Positions 25,304-34,213 of a stretch of DNA of 64,000 nt are shown here, in pieces. The notes below the pieces were generated by a model, which did not search any database, had not been told where the DNA came from, and worked only from the letters and a program-made list of their open reading frames with translations. The DNA is taken from assembly GCA_041392065.1 (NCBI GenBank), contig JAWKMU010000004.1, forward strand, positions 186,001 to 250,000, written 5' to 3'. This DNA is from CAJQLB01 sp041392065 (GTDB lineage Bacteria > Bacteroidota > Bacteroidia > Flavobacteriales > Flavobacteriaceae). Position 1 is the stretch's first letter. Every line of letters begins with the position of its first letter. The translations under genes and the position numbers were made by a program.

Positions 25304-26239
25304 ATGAACAAAATTTTAAAATTTATAATACCTTTTCTGCTCATATCTTGTGCTTATGATAGAGACGACAGAATTAGAGTCGAACAACAAATTCCTGAAA
25401 ATTATGAATCGACTGAAACTATTTTTACTACACAGGAGGCAATAGTTTATTTTACAGGCTCTAATGAATGTACAGGAAATGGAATTTATACGTTTAATGA
25501 AGATAAAGTATTGGATAACCTAGAAATTCCAACTGATTTACCTGAAGAGTTTGACTTATCTTCGCTTTTACCGCCAATTGGTAATCAAGGAAGGCAAGGC
25601 TCTTGTGTTTCTTGGGCTATAACTTACTATTTGAAATCATTTCAAGAGAGAATTGAGTCTGGATTACCATATACTACTGATAGGATTATGAGTCCTGCTT
25701 ACACGTACAATCAATTAACTCAAGGTATTTGCGAGGGGACAAATATAGAAATGACACTTGAAATATTGAAAGATAAAGGAACTGTATCAATTGAGTCATT
25801 TCCATATCTCGACTATTCCTGTAATATCCAACCTACTGAATCTCAAAATGTCGAAGCAGAAGCAAATAAAATTAATGAGTATGAATATTTAAATGGTGAA
25901 AATATGGTATTAGAAATGAAAACTTTGATAAATAATCAAACACCTATCATTATTTCAGCATTTTTAGACTCTGAATTTGGGTTAGTTGATAACTTAGGTC
26001 TAACTGCATATAGAGAACATACCGTAGATTATTCTGTTCCTGGAGGTTGTCACGCAATGCTTGTTGTTGGATATTCAGACCAATACAATGCATTTAAAGT
26101 TGTGAATTCTTGGGGAGAAGATTGGGGAGATGAAGGATTTATTTGGATTGATTATCTCGCATTTGATAATGTAATTGACACTAATGCTGGTTTCCGTGTA
26201 ATAAGTACAGCTATGATTGCTTATGATTTAGAACAATAA
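25304..26239 (+). CDS. C1-family (papain-like) cysteine peptidase, lipoprotein
   Basis: This 311-residue lipoprotein (MNKILKFIIPFLLISC) has a papain-fold domain. The oxyanion Gln and nucleophile lie in PIGNQGRQGSCVSWA (Cys101), the catalytic His250 in GGCHAMLVVGY, and Asn268 in VVNSWGEDWGDEGF. Bacterial C1 peptidases of this type often process surface peptides. The ATG at 25304 is used; an upstream TTG adds nothing. The gene is bracketed by the barrel remnant and a nested palindrome, suggesting it is an acquired segment. Confidence 0.87.
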   Translation: MNKILKFIIPFLLISCAYDRDDRIRVEQQIPENYESTETIFTTQEAIVYFTGSNECTGNGIYTFNEDKVLDNLEIPTDLPEEFDLSSLLPPIGNQGRQGSCVSWAITYYLKSFQERIESGLPYTTDRIMSPAYTYNQLTQGICEGTNIEMTLEILKDKGTVSIESFPYLDYSCNIQPTESQNVEAEANKINEYEYLNGENMVLEMKTLINNQTPIIISAFLDSEFGLVDNLGLTAYREHTVDYSVPGGCHAMLVVGYSDQYNAFKVVNSWGEDWGDEGFIWIDYLAFDNVIDTNAGFRVISTAMIAYDLEQ

Positions 26240-26244
26240 CTATT

Positions 26245-26376
26245 GCCAACAATGGCTATAAGTAATTGCTTGTTCTCGCCTACTTCTGAAAATCCTTGCG
26301 GATTTTCAGCTTGGTGTGTACTTGTAAAGTTAAGTGCTAAACCACGCAACTACTCATAGCCGAGACCGTTAAACGA
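26245..26376. repeat. Nested palindromic element (about 120 bases, attC-like shape)
   Basis: The outer arms GGCTATAAGTAATTGC (26254-26269) and GCAACTACTCATAGCC (26346-26361) are complementary at 14 of 16 positions. Inside lies a perfect hairpin CTGAAAATCC-TTGC-GGATTTTCAG (26286-26309). Just outside, CCAAC on one side faces GTTAAAC on the other, with unequal spacing to the arms. The layout recalls integron attC sites, but no integrase or array is seen. It may equally be a miniature transposable element. Confidence 0.6.
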
Positions 26377-26440
26377 ACTTCATATTTTTAGCATTTTATA
26401 AAAACTTCTAAAAACTAAAAGATTCTCACTTTCGTGGTAA

Positions 26441-28183
26441 CTAAAAATCAAACTTATACGTTGTACCAGCTAAAAACTGTAAGCCTTGCACTTGAAAATT
26501 CATCCAACGTTTGTAATCTTGGTTTGCAATATTATTTGCTTTTGCATACACAGTCCATCTGTCGTTAATTCTGTAACCAACATGTGCATTGGCATCAAAA
26601 TAACTTTCTAATGCCATGGTAAAGGTTAAATCGGCTTCAGGATCTAGTGAACCTTCAAGAGAACCTTGGTCAAAACGCTCACCTACATAAAACAGATTAG
26701 CTCCTGCAAACCAATGCTTATCAATCTGGAAGTCCATAAATAAAGAGGCTTCAAAATCTGGCATGTTCCAAGCTTTTTCTTCGTCTTCTGTGTTATAGGT
26801 AAAATATTCGGCTTTAATGCCTAAGTTGAAATTTCGGTTTACATCTACATTAATTTCACCAAAAAGACTAAAGGTATTTACATCGTCATACACCACTCCA
26901 AAGGAATTCCCTTGGTTATAACCATTGGCTGGCGAGTAATTTCTTTGTGTATTATTTTTAAATAGAGCTTTGTTATTTTCGGCAATATAATTTCCTCTAA
27001 TATTATAGCTCATATTGTTAGATAACTTCCCTTTTAAACCAACATAAGCATTGTATTGTTGGTCTGTTGGCATGATAAAAAGCGTTGGCGACACAAATGG
27101 ATTTTTGCTTGCAAAATCATAGTAAGAATTCTGTATTAAATCGCCTTCTATACCACCATAAGAGATTAAAATTTCGTCAACCAAACGATAAGATGCTGTT
27201 ACTTTTGGGAAAATATAAAACTTGTTTTTACTGGCTTCAGTATCTTTCATATAAAAAGCTGATACACCAAGGTTAACCGTTAAATCATCTTGTAAAATCT
27301 GATAGCTTGGTATTACTCCTATCTGAAAATTGCCATACTCAATTTTATCTGTGTCAAAATAAGATTGCTCGAAAGTGCCACCTAAATAATCAAATTTAAA
27401 TGTGGTATTTAAATCACCATCATTCAATGGAATATCAACATTAGTACTAAAAGTAAATCGGTTTTCGCCAGAATCTAAGTCGTCTGCAAAACGACGAAAA
27501 CGCATTCTACCATCATTAATAATGCGATCTTCAAATTTAATTTCACCACCAAAATCGAACGTAAAATAGGTGTGCTGCGGATCTATATCTGGAACTGAAC
27601 CTTCGTCAAAACTTTCTGGCAAACCATACCAATTAAAGATTTGGTGTCTTGCTCCAGCATCAACATTCCAAGAAAAATCACTTGATTTTCTAGAGTAATT
27701 TGCATTAAACTTCGTGTCTGAAAAATCATCATTCAATAACACGCCATCAATACCTCCTTGAGATGAATGATGGCTCAAATAACCTCCAACACTTTCAGTG
27801 CTATTGATAGCGTGATTTAAATACACTTCGCCTAGAAAACTTGTATACGACCCAACACCAAACGATGCATAATTATCATACAGTTTTACAGGTTCAGCTT
27901 TATCTACATCTGCAGCAGTAGCTTTAGCTGGCGTAAATGTTGAAGCCACAGGAATTGAGAAAATATTGTATTTAACTTCCTTTCTGCTTTCAGTCACCTC
28001 ATCATCTAATGATGGAATTTCTTTTACCTTAAAAGCATCCGAAATTGTTGGTGTGTAAGGTTTAACAACATCAACCACTTCAGTATTTATAGTGTCTTTT
28101 GTTCTACTGTTTTGTTGGGCAAATGCAAAAGAAGTAAACAATAACGTAATTGCAATTGCTAAATGATTTCTTTTAACTATCAT
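26441..28183 (-). CDS. Outer-membrane beta-barrel protein (TonB-receptor-like, no plug)
   Basis: This 580-residue exported protein has a signal peptide (LAIAITLLFTSFAFAQ), then a short region with VVDVVKPYTPTISDAF. Many amphipathic strands follow, ending in KFDF with a terminal aromatic residue, the usual sign for BAM insertion. It resembles the barrel of TonB-dependent receptors but has no plug domain. It lies 68 bases downstream of the TPR gene in the same direction; the pair recurs in Flavobacteriaceae. Function is unknown. Confidence 0.75.
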   Translation of the reverse strand: MIVKRNHLAIAITLLFTSFAFAQQNSRTKDTINTEVVDVVKPYTPTISDAFKVKEIPSLDDEVTESRKEVKYNIFSIPVASTFTPAKATAADVDKAEPVKLYDNYASFGVGSYTSFLGEVYLNHAINSTESVGGYLSHHSSQGGIDGVLLNDDFSDTKFNANYSRKSSDFSWNVDAGARHQIFNWYGLPESFDEGSVPDIDPQHTYFTFDFGGEIKFEDRIINDGRMRFRRFADDLDSGENRFTFSTNVDIPLNDGDLNTTFKFDYLGGTFEQSYFDTDKIEYGNFQIGVIPSYQILQDDLTVNLGVSAFYMKDTEASKNKFYIFPKVTASYRLVDEILISYGGIEGDLIQNSYYDFASKNPFVSPTLFIMPTDQQYNAYVGLKGKLSNNMSYNIRGNYIAENNKALFKNNTQRNYSPANGYNQGNSFGVVYDDVNTFSLFGEINVDVNRNFNLGIKAEYFTYNTEDEEKAWNMPDFEASLFMDFQIDKHWFAGANLFYVGERFDQGSLEGSLDPEADLTFTMALESYFDANAHVGYRINDRWTVYAKANNIANQDYKRWMNFQVQGLQFLAGTTYKFDF

Positions 28184-28210
28184 AGGTATGATTTTGTTTT
28201 TATTTTTTAT

Positions 28211-28239
28211 CTGCTTCGACTGCGCTCAGCATGACAAAA
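28211..28239. repeat. Short palindromic repeat ending TGACAAAA
   Basis: CTGCTTCGACTGCGCTCAGC is followed by ATGACAAAAC. The core TCGACTGCGCTCAG is a close variant of the element at 6702, and the TGACAAAA end is shared with the elements at 16051 and 23379. It lies between the TPR gene and the barrel gene. Confidence 0.65.
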
Positions 28240-28251
28240 CGTTTTTTGATT

Positions 28252-31200
28252 TTAGTTTCCGTCTCCGTCAACTATTGATGAATTTGTTTTTGATTCTTCA
28301 GATTTAATGCGTTTCAGTTCAGCTTTAGCTTCATCAACTACATCATTAAACTCGGAAAAATTCTGAATCACACTTTCTAAAATATAAGTAGCTTGGTAAG
28401 CATCATCTAAAGCATAGAAATTTTTTGCCATAATGACTAAACCTTTGGCAGCATAATATTTATACCCTGAATAATCTTTAGCCAATTTTTGAACAACTGT
28501 ATTAGATGCTTGGTGATTGCCTTCTTTATTTTTAAAATAAGCGTTGAAATAAAGCGCTTCAGCAGCCAATTCGCCAGAAGCAATTTTTTCTACTTGAGCA
28601 TAAGCTGATTTTGCCTTGCTTTCATCTCCAGTTTTCATTGCAGAACGAGCAATAATTACATGAGCATCACTCTTAACGTTTTTATCTACTTTTGAGTTAG
28701 CTAATACTTTTTCGGCATAAGCCACAGCATTAGCATAATCTTGAGCTTGATAATGTGCTTTCATTAAGTTGGATTGAGCAAATACTACGTTTTGTGGAAA
28801 TTGCGCCTCGTTTTCAAGTCGGTGTAACAAAGGCATGGCATTGGACCATTTGGCATCATTCAAATAAATTTCTGCCAAACGAGTTAAAGCTTGCTCTGTA
28901 TACTCTCCACTTGGTTTGTTTACAACATATTCAAAATGTGGAATCGCATTGCTTTGCAAATCATCTTTATAATACAGTTGTGCTAAATAATAATGTGCAT
29001 TTAAAGCATGAAGACCATTTTTAAACCCATTCAAATAAGAATTGAACAATTTAATCGCTCTGCTAGAATTGCCAGCCAAGTATTGTTTTTCGGCTGCCTC
29101 GTAAGTTGTGTTATCCAAATCTGCATCTGAAACATCTACATAATCCAAAGTTCTAACCCAATCTGCATATTCATCGACTCGACCTAAATCAATATAAATT
29201 AAACGTGCTGTAGATACTGCCTGAACTGCTTCAGGTGTGCCTTGAAAATTATTAGCTACATTTTTAAATTTACTTAATGCTTCTTCATTTTTGCCTGCGT
29301 TGTAATGCACCAATCCTTGTCGCAACATAGATTTAGATACAAAAGGACTTGCACGATACTCAGAATTTAGCTGATCGTACATATGCATGGCTTTATCAAC
29401 TTCGTTTAGCTTTACATAAGAATTTCCTAATTCATAAAGTGCATCATCGCGCAAGGTTGACTTTTTATAATCATTAATAAAGGCATTTAATTGCTCGATT
29501 TTTTGAGAACCTTCATTGATATAACCATGACTAATAGCTTTTTGAAAAAAGGCATAATCAGTTTCAATTTCATTCATTTTAATAGCTCGCTCATAAGCAT
29601 TAATTGCTTTTCTGTAATCGCTTGACACGAAATAGCCATCTCCTAATCGTAGGAATGCATCATTAAGTCTTACTTTGTCATCAGATGTTTTTGAGATGTA
29701 ATTTTGAAAATGTTCAGTGGCTTTACTGTAGTTTTTTTGTTTAAAGTAAGTATAGCCTAAGTTGTAATCAATATTTGAAATCTCTTTTGTTGAAGCAGCT
29801 TTTCCAAATCCTTGAAACTGCTTAAAGCCAACCAAAGCATCATCATAATTGGTAAGGTTATAATCGGTTTCGGCTTTCCAGAAAGTTGCTCTTGCTGTAT
29901 AATTTTCGTCTCTTGGTTCTTTCAATGACTTATCAAAATACGATTCAGCTTCTAAATACTTGGATTCATTATATAGTTCAATTCCTCTATAAAACGCTAC
30001 TTTTTGGTAAGCAACTTTATTATCAAAACTGTTTTTCCCTTCTAATAAATTAAGAGCTTCCTTGTAATTTTTGGAAGTGATGTAAGAATCAATCAGCAAG
30101 GATTCAATCTCTTCTTTGTAACTAGTGTCTGGATATTTGTTAAGATAAGCTGCCAACACTTGCGGTACAGATTGGTAAGGGTTACCAATGTCGTAACTAA
30201 TTTTAGCATAGTTTAACCATGCATCTTCCTGAATTTTTAAATCGAAATCCATTTGAGATGCATTCCTAAAAGCGTTTAATGCTTCTTGCTTTTTATCAAC
30301 ATTAATGTAGCTTTCTCCTAAGTGATAGTATGCGTTTTGTGCAACTGAATTGTTACCATCAATAATTTTGTTGAACTCTGAAATGGCATTTTCAAAATCG
30401 TTTTGTTTGTAATACGAATATCCAAGCAAATAATAATCTGTATTGTTCCAACGGTTGCGTTTTCCTTTATAAGCCTTTAAATACGGAATGGCTTCAGCGT
30501 ATTTTTCGAGGTTAAAATAACTTTCACCAATAATTTTTGAGAGTTCTGAAACCTCATTGTCATCACTTGTTGGTAATTGCTCTAAGGCAAGTTCAATGGC
30601 TTTCTCAAAATTACCAAGTTTAAAGTTTAAATCGGCTTGATAATAGGATAAATCTTGTTTGTATTTTTCATTGTCGCTTACTTGATCAAAATACTCAGAA
30701 GCTTTATCATAATCATCGCCTTCGTAAGCCATAAAACCAATGTAATATTTTGCTTGCGAACCATATTTTGGAGAATTTTCAACTCGTGACAAATATTTTT
30801 TTGCTCCAGCATTATTCTTGGTGTTGTACAATGAATAACCATAATTAAAATAAAATTTCTCTCGCTCACTTCTTGAAAGGGCTTCCTCATCTACTTTTTC
30901 ATACCATTTTCTAGCATAAGCAAATCGTGAGTTTTCGAAGTAGTAATCGGCTACATCAATGTAAGCTGTGTTTCGCTTTGTGCTGGTTGGATACTCTTCA
31001 ACAAAATTCAAAATCAAATCATCAGCGCTTTGTTGATTTAATCGTACTGCACAATTGGCTATATAATAAGCACAATCTGATTTTACAACTTCGTCTTTTG
31101 TAGCATCCTGAATTTGATCAAATAAAGATTGCGCTGCCAAATATTGTTGACTGTTGTAAAGTGAAAGGGCTTTTTGAAAATCTACCAATTCGCTCGTATA

Positions 31201-31278
31201 AGTAGCTGATTGTTGGGCAGAAATACTGAAGTTGCATACGATGGCTAAAGCCAGTGCTATTAATCCTTTTTTAGTCAT
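28252..31278 (-). CDS. Large periplasmic TPR protein
   Basis: This 1008-residue protein has a signal peptide (LIALALAIVCNFSISAQ) and is almost wholly tetratricopeptide repeats. Motifs such as YYLLGYSYYKQNDFENAISEFNK and AYYHLGESYINVDKKQEALNAF recur about every 34-37 residues. It should form a long solenoid for protein binding in the periplasm or at the outer membrane. It is paired with the barrel gene just downstream. No enzymatic domain is seen. Confidence 0.85.
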   Translation of the reverse strand: MTKKGLIALALAIVCNFSISAQQSATYTSELVDFQKALSLYNSQQYLAAQSLFDQIQDATKDEVVKSDCAYYIANCAVRLNQQSADDLILNFVEEYPTSTKRNTAYIDVADYYFENSRFAYARKWYEKVDEEALSRSEREKFYFNYGYSLYNTKNNAGAKKYLSRVENSPKYGSQAKYYIGFMAYEGDDYDKASEYFDQVSDNEKYKQDLSYYQADLNFKLGNFEKAIELALEQLPTSDDNEVSELSKIIGESYFNLEKYAEAIPYLKAYKGKRNRWNNTDYYLLGYSYYKQNDFENAISEFNKIIDGNNSVAQNAYYHLGESYINVDKKQEALNAFRNASQMDFDLKIQEDAWLNYAKISYDIGNPYQSVPQVLAAYLNKYPDTSYKEEIESLLIDSYITSKNYKEALNLLEGKNSFDNKVAYQKVAFYRGIELYNESKYLEAESYFDKSLKEPRDENYTARATFWKAETDYNLTNYDDALVGFKQFQGFGKAASTKEISNIDYNLGYTYFKQKNYSKATEHFQNYISKTSDDKVRLNDAFLRLGDGYFVSSDYRKAINAYERAIKMNEIETDYAFFQKAISHGYINEGSQKIEQLNAFINDYKKSTLRDDALYELGNSYVKLNEVDKAMHMYDQLNSEYRASPFVSKSMLRQGLVHYNAGKNEEALSKFKNVANNFQGTPEAVQAVSTARLIYIDLGRVDEYADWVRTLDYVDVSDADLDNTTYEAAEKQYLAGNSSRAIKLFNSYLNGFKNGLHALNAHYYLAQLYYKDDLQSNAIPHFEYVVNKPSGEYTEQALTRLAEIYLNDAKWSNAMPLLHRLENEAQFPQNVVFAQSNLMKAHYQAQDYANAVAYAEKVLANSKVDKNVKSDAHVIIARSAMKTGDESKAKSAYAQVEKIASGELAAEALYFNAYFKNKEGNHQASNTVVQKLAKDYSGYKYYAAKGLVIMAKNFYALDDAYQATYILESVIQNFSEFNDVVDEAKAELKRIKSEESKTNSSIVDGDGN

Positions 31279-31300
31279 TAACTCGTTTTTTGATGAATAC

Positions 31301-31308
31301 CAAAGATA
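31301..31308 (-). promoter_or_regulatory. Probable -7 element of the TPR-barrel operon
   Basis: TATCTTTG on the minus strand fits TAnnTTTG and lies 22 bases before the TPR start codon. No TTG is found at the right upstream distance, so this is a partial match. Confidence 0.4.
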
Positions 31309-31408
31309 TATTATCTCGCATCTATAACGTTAGTTTTTTACTATAATTATAAACCAACTTATTAAATGTTAATTTTTTTTTAGTTGAATATGTGCAAACT
31401 TGTTTGTT

Positions 31409-31439
31409 TTGCCATTTGAGTTAAATAGTAATACATTTA
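31409..31439 (+). promoter_or_regulatory. Probable promoter of the first glycosyltransferase gene
   Basis: TTTTG (TTG 31409-31411) is followed by a 20-base spacer and TACATTTA (31432-31439), near the Bacteroidota consensus. It lies about 50 bases before the glycosyltransferase ATG in the divergent spacer with the TPR gene. Confidence 0.5.
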
Positions 31440-31487
31440 CATTCGTAAAATATCCTTTAAGGTTTTTTAAACAACCATAAGAAACAG

Positions 31488-32213
31488 ATGAAAACCTGTA
31501 TTGTTATTCCCTTATACAATGAATATCAAAGATTTGATCAAAACAGTTTTTTATCGTTTGTAAAAAACAATGACCTCATTTTCTGTTTGGTTAACGATGG
31601 CAGCAATGACCAAACCATGCAAATGATTGAATCATTAGCTAAAGGTTCGCAAAAGATTTATTCGTTGAATTTAGAAAAAAACCTTGGTAAAGCTGAAGCA
31701 GTTAGAGCAGGTACTAATTATGCCATTTCAAATTTAAATTGTAAAATCATTGGATATTTTGATGCTGATTTTGCCACACCTTTGCAAGAGATTTTAAATC
31801 TTGAAAAATTAATACAAAATAGCCTATATGCTTTAGTAATGGGAAGTAGAGTTAAGCGGTTAGGCGCAAATATAAAGAGATTTAAAATACGTCATTTTTC
31901 TGGAAGAATTATTGCTACCATTATCAGTGAAAATATTTTAGGCTTACCTGTTTACGATACCCAATGTGGATTGAAATTGATGACAAAAGAGATTGCCGAA
32001 ATTGTGTTTAAAGACAAATTTATAAGCAAATGGCTGTTTGATGTTGAGATTATTGCTCGAATAAAGAATAAATTTGGCAAGGACTATTGTATTGAAAACA
32101 TCTATGAGTTTCCTTTGTCAAAATGGGAAGATAAGGGCAAATCCAAAATTACATTTATTGATGCTTTAACTGTACCTATTAACCTGACAAAATTATTTTT
32201 TTACTACAAATAA
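31488..32213 (+). CDS. Family 2 glycosyltransferase (dolichyl-phosphate glucosyltransferase-like)
   Basis: This 241-residue GT-A enzyme starts with IVIPLYNEYQRF, has VNDGSNDQT and the metal-binding DAD motif in FDADFATP (about 93-100). The distinctive VYDTQCGLKLM is typical of dolichyl- or undecaprenyl-phosphate hexosyltransferases. It probably makes a lipid-linked sugar donor on the inner membrane. One base separates it from the GT-C membrane protein that could use such a donor. Confidence 0.85.
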   Translation: MKTCIVIPLYNEYQRFDQNSFLSFVKNNDLIFCLVNDGSNDQTMQMIESLAKGSQKIYSLNLEKNLGKAEAVRAGTNYAISNLNCKIIGYFDADFATPLQEILNLEKLIQNSLYALVMGSRVKRLGANIKRFKIRHFSGRIIATIISENILGLPVYDTQCGLKLMTKEIAEIVFKDKFISKWLFDVEIIARIKNKFGKDYCIENIYEFPLSKWEDKGKSKITFIDALTVPINLTKLFFYYK

Positions 32214-32214
32214 G

Positions 32215-33549
32215 ATGGTGAGATGGATAGATAGAAAAACAAAAAAGAACTTAGCTTTAAACTTACTGTGCTATGTTGTATTAATTAGAGTAATTACATT
32301 GTTTTTCTATGAAGGTTACTCAATTTTTCCAGACTCTGAAGGTTATATAGAATTAGGAAACCAGCTTTCAACTTTAAACTTGAATGGTTACTCTGGTAAA
32401 CGTACACCAGGTTACCCAATCCTCATCGCATTAACCGGTAACAACTTGATATTTGTTAAGATTATACAGATTATTTTGGGTGCTATAAGTACTTTTCTAC
32501 TTTATGATTTAGTAAAAAAAGAAACAAAAAATAATTTATGGGCTTTCCTGACTGCTATTTTTGCGACTTCATTTGTTCATTTTATCTTTTTTGAAGCTGC
32601 TATACTTACAGAAACCCTAACCCTTTTTGTTTTATTACTTAGTTTTTGGCTTATACGACTAAAAGAATGCCTCGATGCAAGAGTCAGTTATTCAAACCTT
32701 ATCTTACTTTCTGCCCTTTTTGCATACTTGTACTTTATTAGACCAATGTTTATATATGTTCCAATAGGTTTTGCTTTGTTTTACTTAGTTAAAAATTTAA
32801 AGTTCAATTATAAAAAAGCAATTTATAAGTCTCTTCTTGTTTTAATTTTTCCATTAATAGCCTTTTATAGTTGGTCCTCTTTAAACAAAAAAAACATTGG
32901 TGTGTTTGGAAGTACTTATTTTTTAGGTATTAATTTAACTCAAACTGCGACTCCTTTTTTTGAGTTAGTATCTGATGAGCATAAAGAAATTCGTGATATT
33001 ATTGTAAAACACAGAGATAGTATCGCTAATATTCCTGACAAAAATATCGCTATGTCCATTTGGGCTGCTTATGACGAACTTTTAAAAGAGACACAATTAA
33101 CACCTCCACAATTATCAGAAAAACTTGGAGGAATTTCAACCGATTTGTTTAAAAAACATCCTGAATTATATATCAAACAAGTTAGTATTTCTTGGTTGCA
33201 TTTTTGGAAAGAAAGCTTATTATGGAATCCTAAACAAATAAAAAGCACATTTTTAAAAAATATTTTAATGGGAACATGGTTATACATTCAGCAATGGGTT
33301 GGTATGGTATTGAGCATTTTATTTATATTTTTTGGTTTAAAACACATCTTTAGGTTCTTTAAATTAAAGTGCATGGTTTACGATTTTAATTTTTTCTTAA
33401 TCCTTATTATTTTATCTGGGTCAATAGCGCAGGCTTTGATAACTTTTGGGTCGAACAACCGATTTTCTTTTCCATATTTTCCATTAATTATTTACATAGT
33501 ATTTATAAATTTGTTCACATTAAAATCTAAAAATGCAACAGATACTTAA
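32215..33549 (+). CDS. GT-C type membrane glycosyltransferase (PMT/GT39-like)
   Basis: This 444-residue integral membrane protein has about ten helices. The early acidic motif lies in FPDSEGYIELGNQLS, followed by KRTPGYPILIALTG, as in ArnT/PMT-type enzymes that use polyprenyl-phosphate sugars at the periplasmic face. It is encoded directly after the polyprenyl glycosyltransferase, which supports a donor-acceptor pair. Its end overlaps the ftsE start by 17 bases. The acceptor is unknown. Confidence 0.75.
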   Translation: MVRWIDRKTKKNLALNLLCYVVLIRVITLFFYEGYSIFPDSEGYIELGNQLSTLNLNGYSGKRTPGYPILIALTGNNLIFVKIIQIILGAISTFLLYDLVKKETKNNLWAFLTAIFATSFVHFIFFEAAILTETLTLFVLLLSFWLIRLKECLDARVSYSNLILLSALFAYLYFIRPMFIYVPIGFALFYLVKNLKFNYKKAIYKSLLVLIFPLIAFYSWSSLNKKNIGVFGSTYFLGINLTQTATPFFELVSDEHKEIRDIIVKHRDSIANIPDKNIAMSIWAAYDELLKETQLTPPQLSEKLGGISTDLFKKHPELYIKQVSISWLHFWKESLLWNPKQIKSTFLKNILMGTWLYIQQWVGMVLSILFIFFGLKHIFRFFKLKCMVYDFNFFLILIILSGSIAQALITFGSNNRFSFPYFPLIIYIVFINLFTLKSKNATDT

Positions 33550-34213
33550 ACTCAAAGACGCTTCAATTTACCAAGGTGGCAGCTTGGTGCTATCCAATGT
33601 AGATTTTGAAATGAACAAAGGCGATTTTGTTTACTTAATTGGTAAAACTGGAACTGGTAAAAGTAGCTTTATGAAAACCCTTTATGGCGACTTAGAGCTT
33701 ACAGAAGGTGAAGGCAGCATTGTTGACTTTGATTTAAGAACTTTAAAAGAAAAAGATATTCCTTTTTTAAGACGAAAATTGGGTGTTGTATTTCAAGATT
33801 TTAAATTATTGAATGACAGAACAGTTAATGGTAATTTAGAGTTTGTTTTAAGAGCAACAGGTTGGAAAGACAAAGAAAACATAGCATCTAAAATTGAAGA
33901 TGTTTTAACTCGCGTTGGCATGAAAACCAAAGGTTTTAAGTTTCCTTATGAATTGTCTGGAGGCGAACAGCAACGTGTTGCTATTGCAAGAGCTTTGCTT
34001 AATGATCCTGAGCTTATTTTGGCTGATGAGCCTACTGGAAATTTAGATCCTCAAACAAGTATTGAGGTGATGGAAGTTTTACAGGCTTTAAATAAAAAAG
34101 GACATACCATTTTAATGGCTACTCATGATTATGCTTTGTTGTTGAAATATCCAAGTAAAACCTTAAAGTGTGATGACAATAAAGTTTACGAAGTTGTACA
34201 ACGCAAAAGCTAA
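33533..34213 (+). CDS. ftsE: Cell division ABC ATPase FtsE
   Basis: This 226-residue ABC ATPase has Walker A GKTGTGKS (37-44), the signature LSGGEQQRVAIARA, Walker B LILADEPTGNLD and an H-loop in MATHDYALL. The sequence is closest to FtsE, which with FtsX regulates septal peptidoglycan hydrolases. No ftsX is in the window; Bacteroidota often encode it apart. The gene overlaps the upstream membrane glycosyltransferase and converges with the beta-helix gene over four bases. Confidence 0.85.
   Translation: MQQILKLKDASIYQGGSLVLSNVDFEMNKGDFVYLIGKTGTGKSSFMKTLYGDLELTEGEGSIVDFDLRTLKEKDIPFLRRKLGVVFQDFKLLNDRTVNGNLEFVLRATGWKDKENIASKIEDVLTRVGMKTKGFKFPYELSGGEQQRVAIARALLNDPELILADEPTGNLDPQTSIEVMEVLQALNKKGHTILMATHDYALLLKYPSKTLKCDDNKVYEVVQRKS

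Noticed and set aside
28755..29024. Open frame of 89 codons on the plus strand
   Set aside because: It is antisense to the TPR gene, whose coding is clear throughout.
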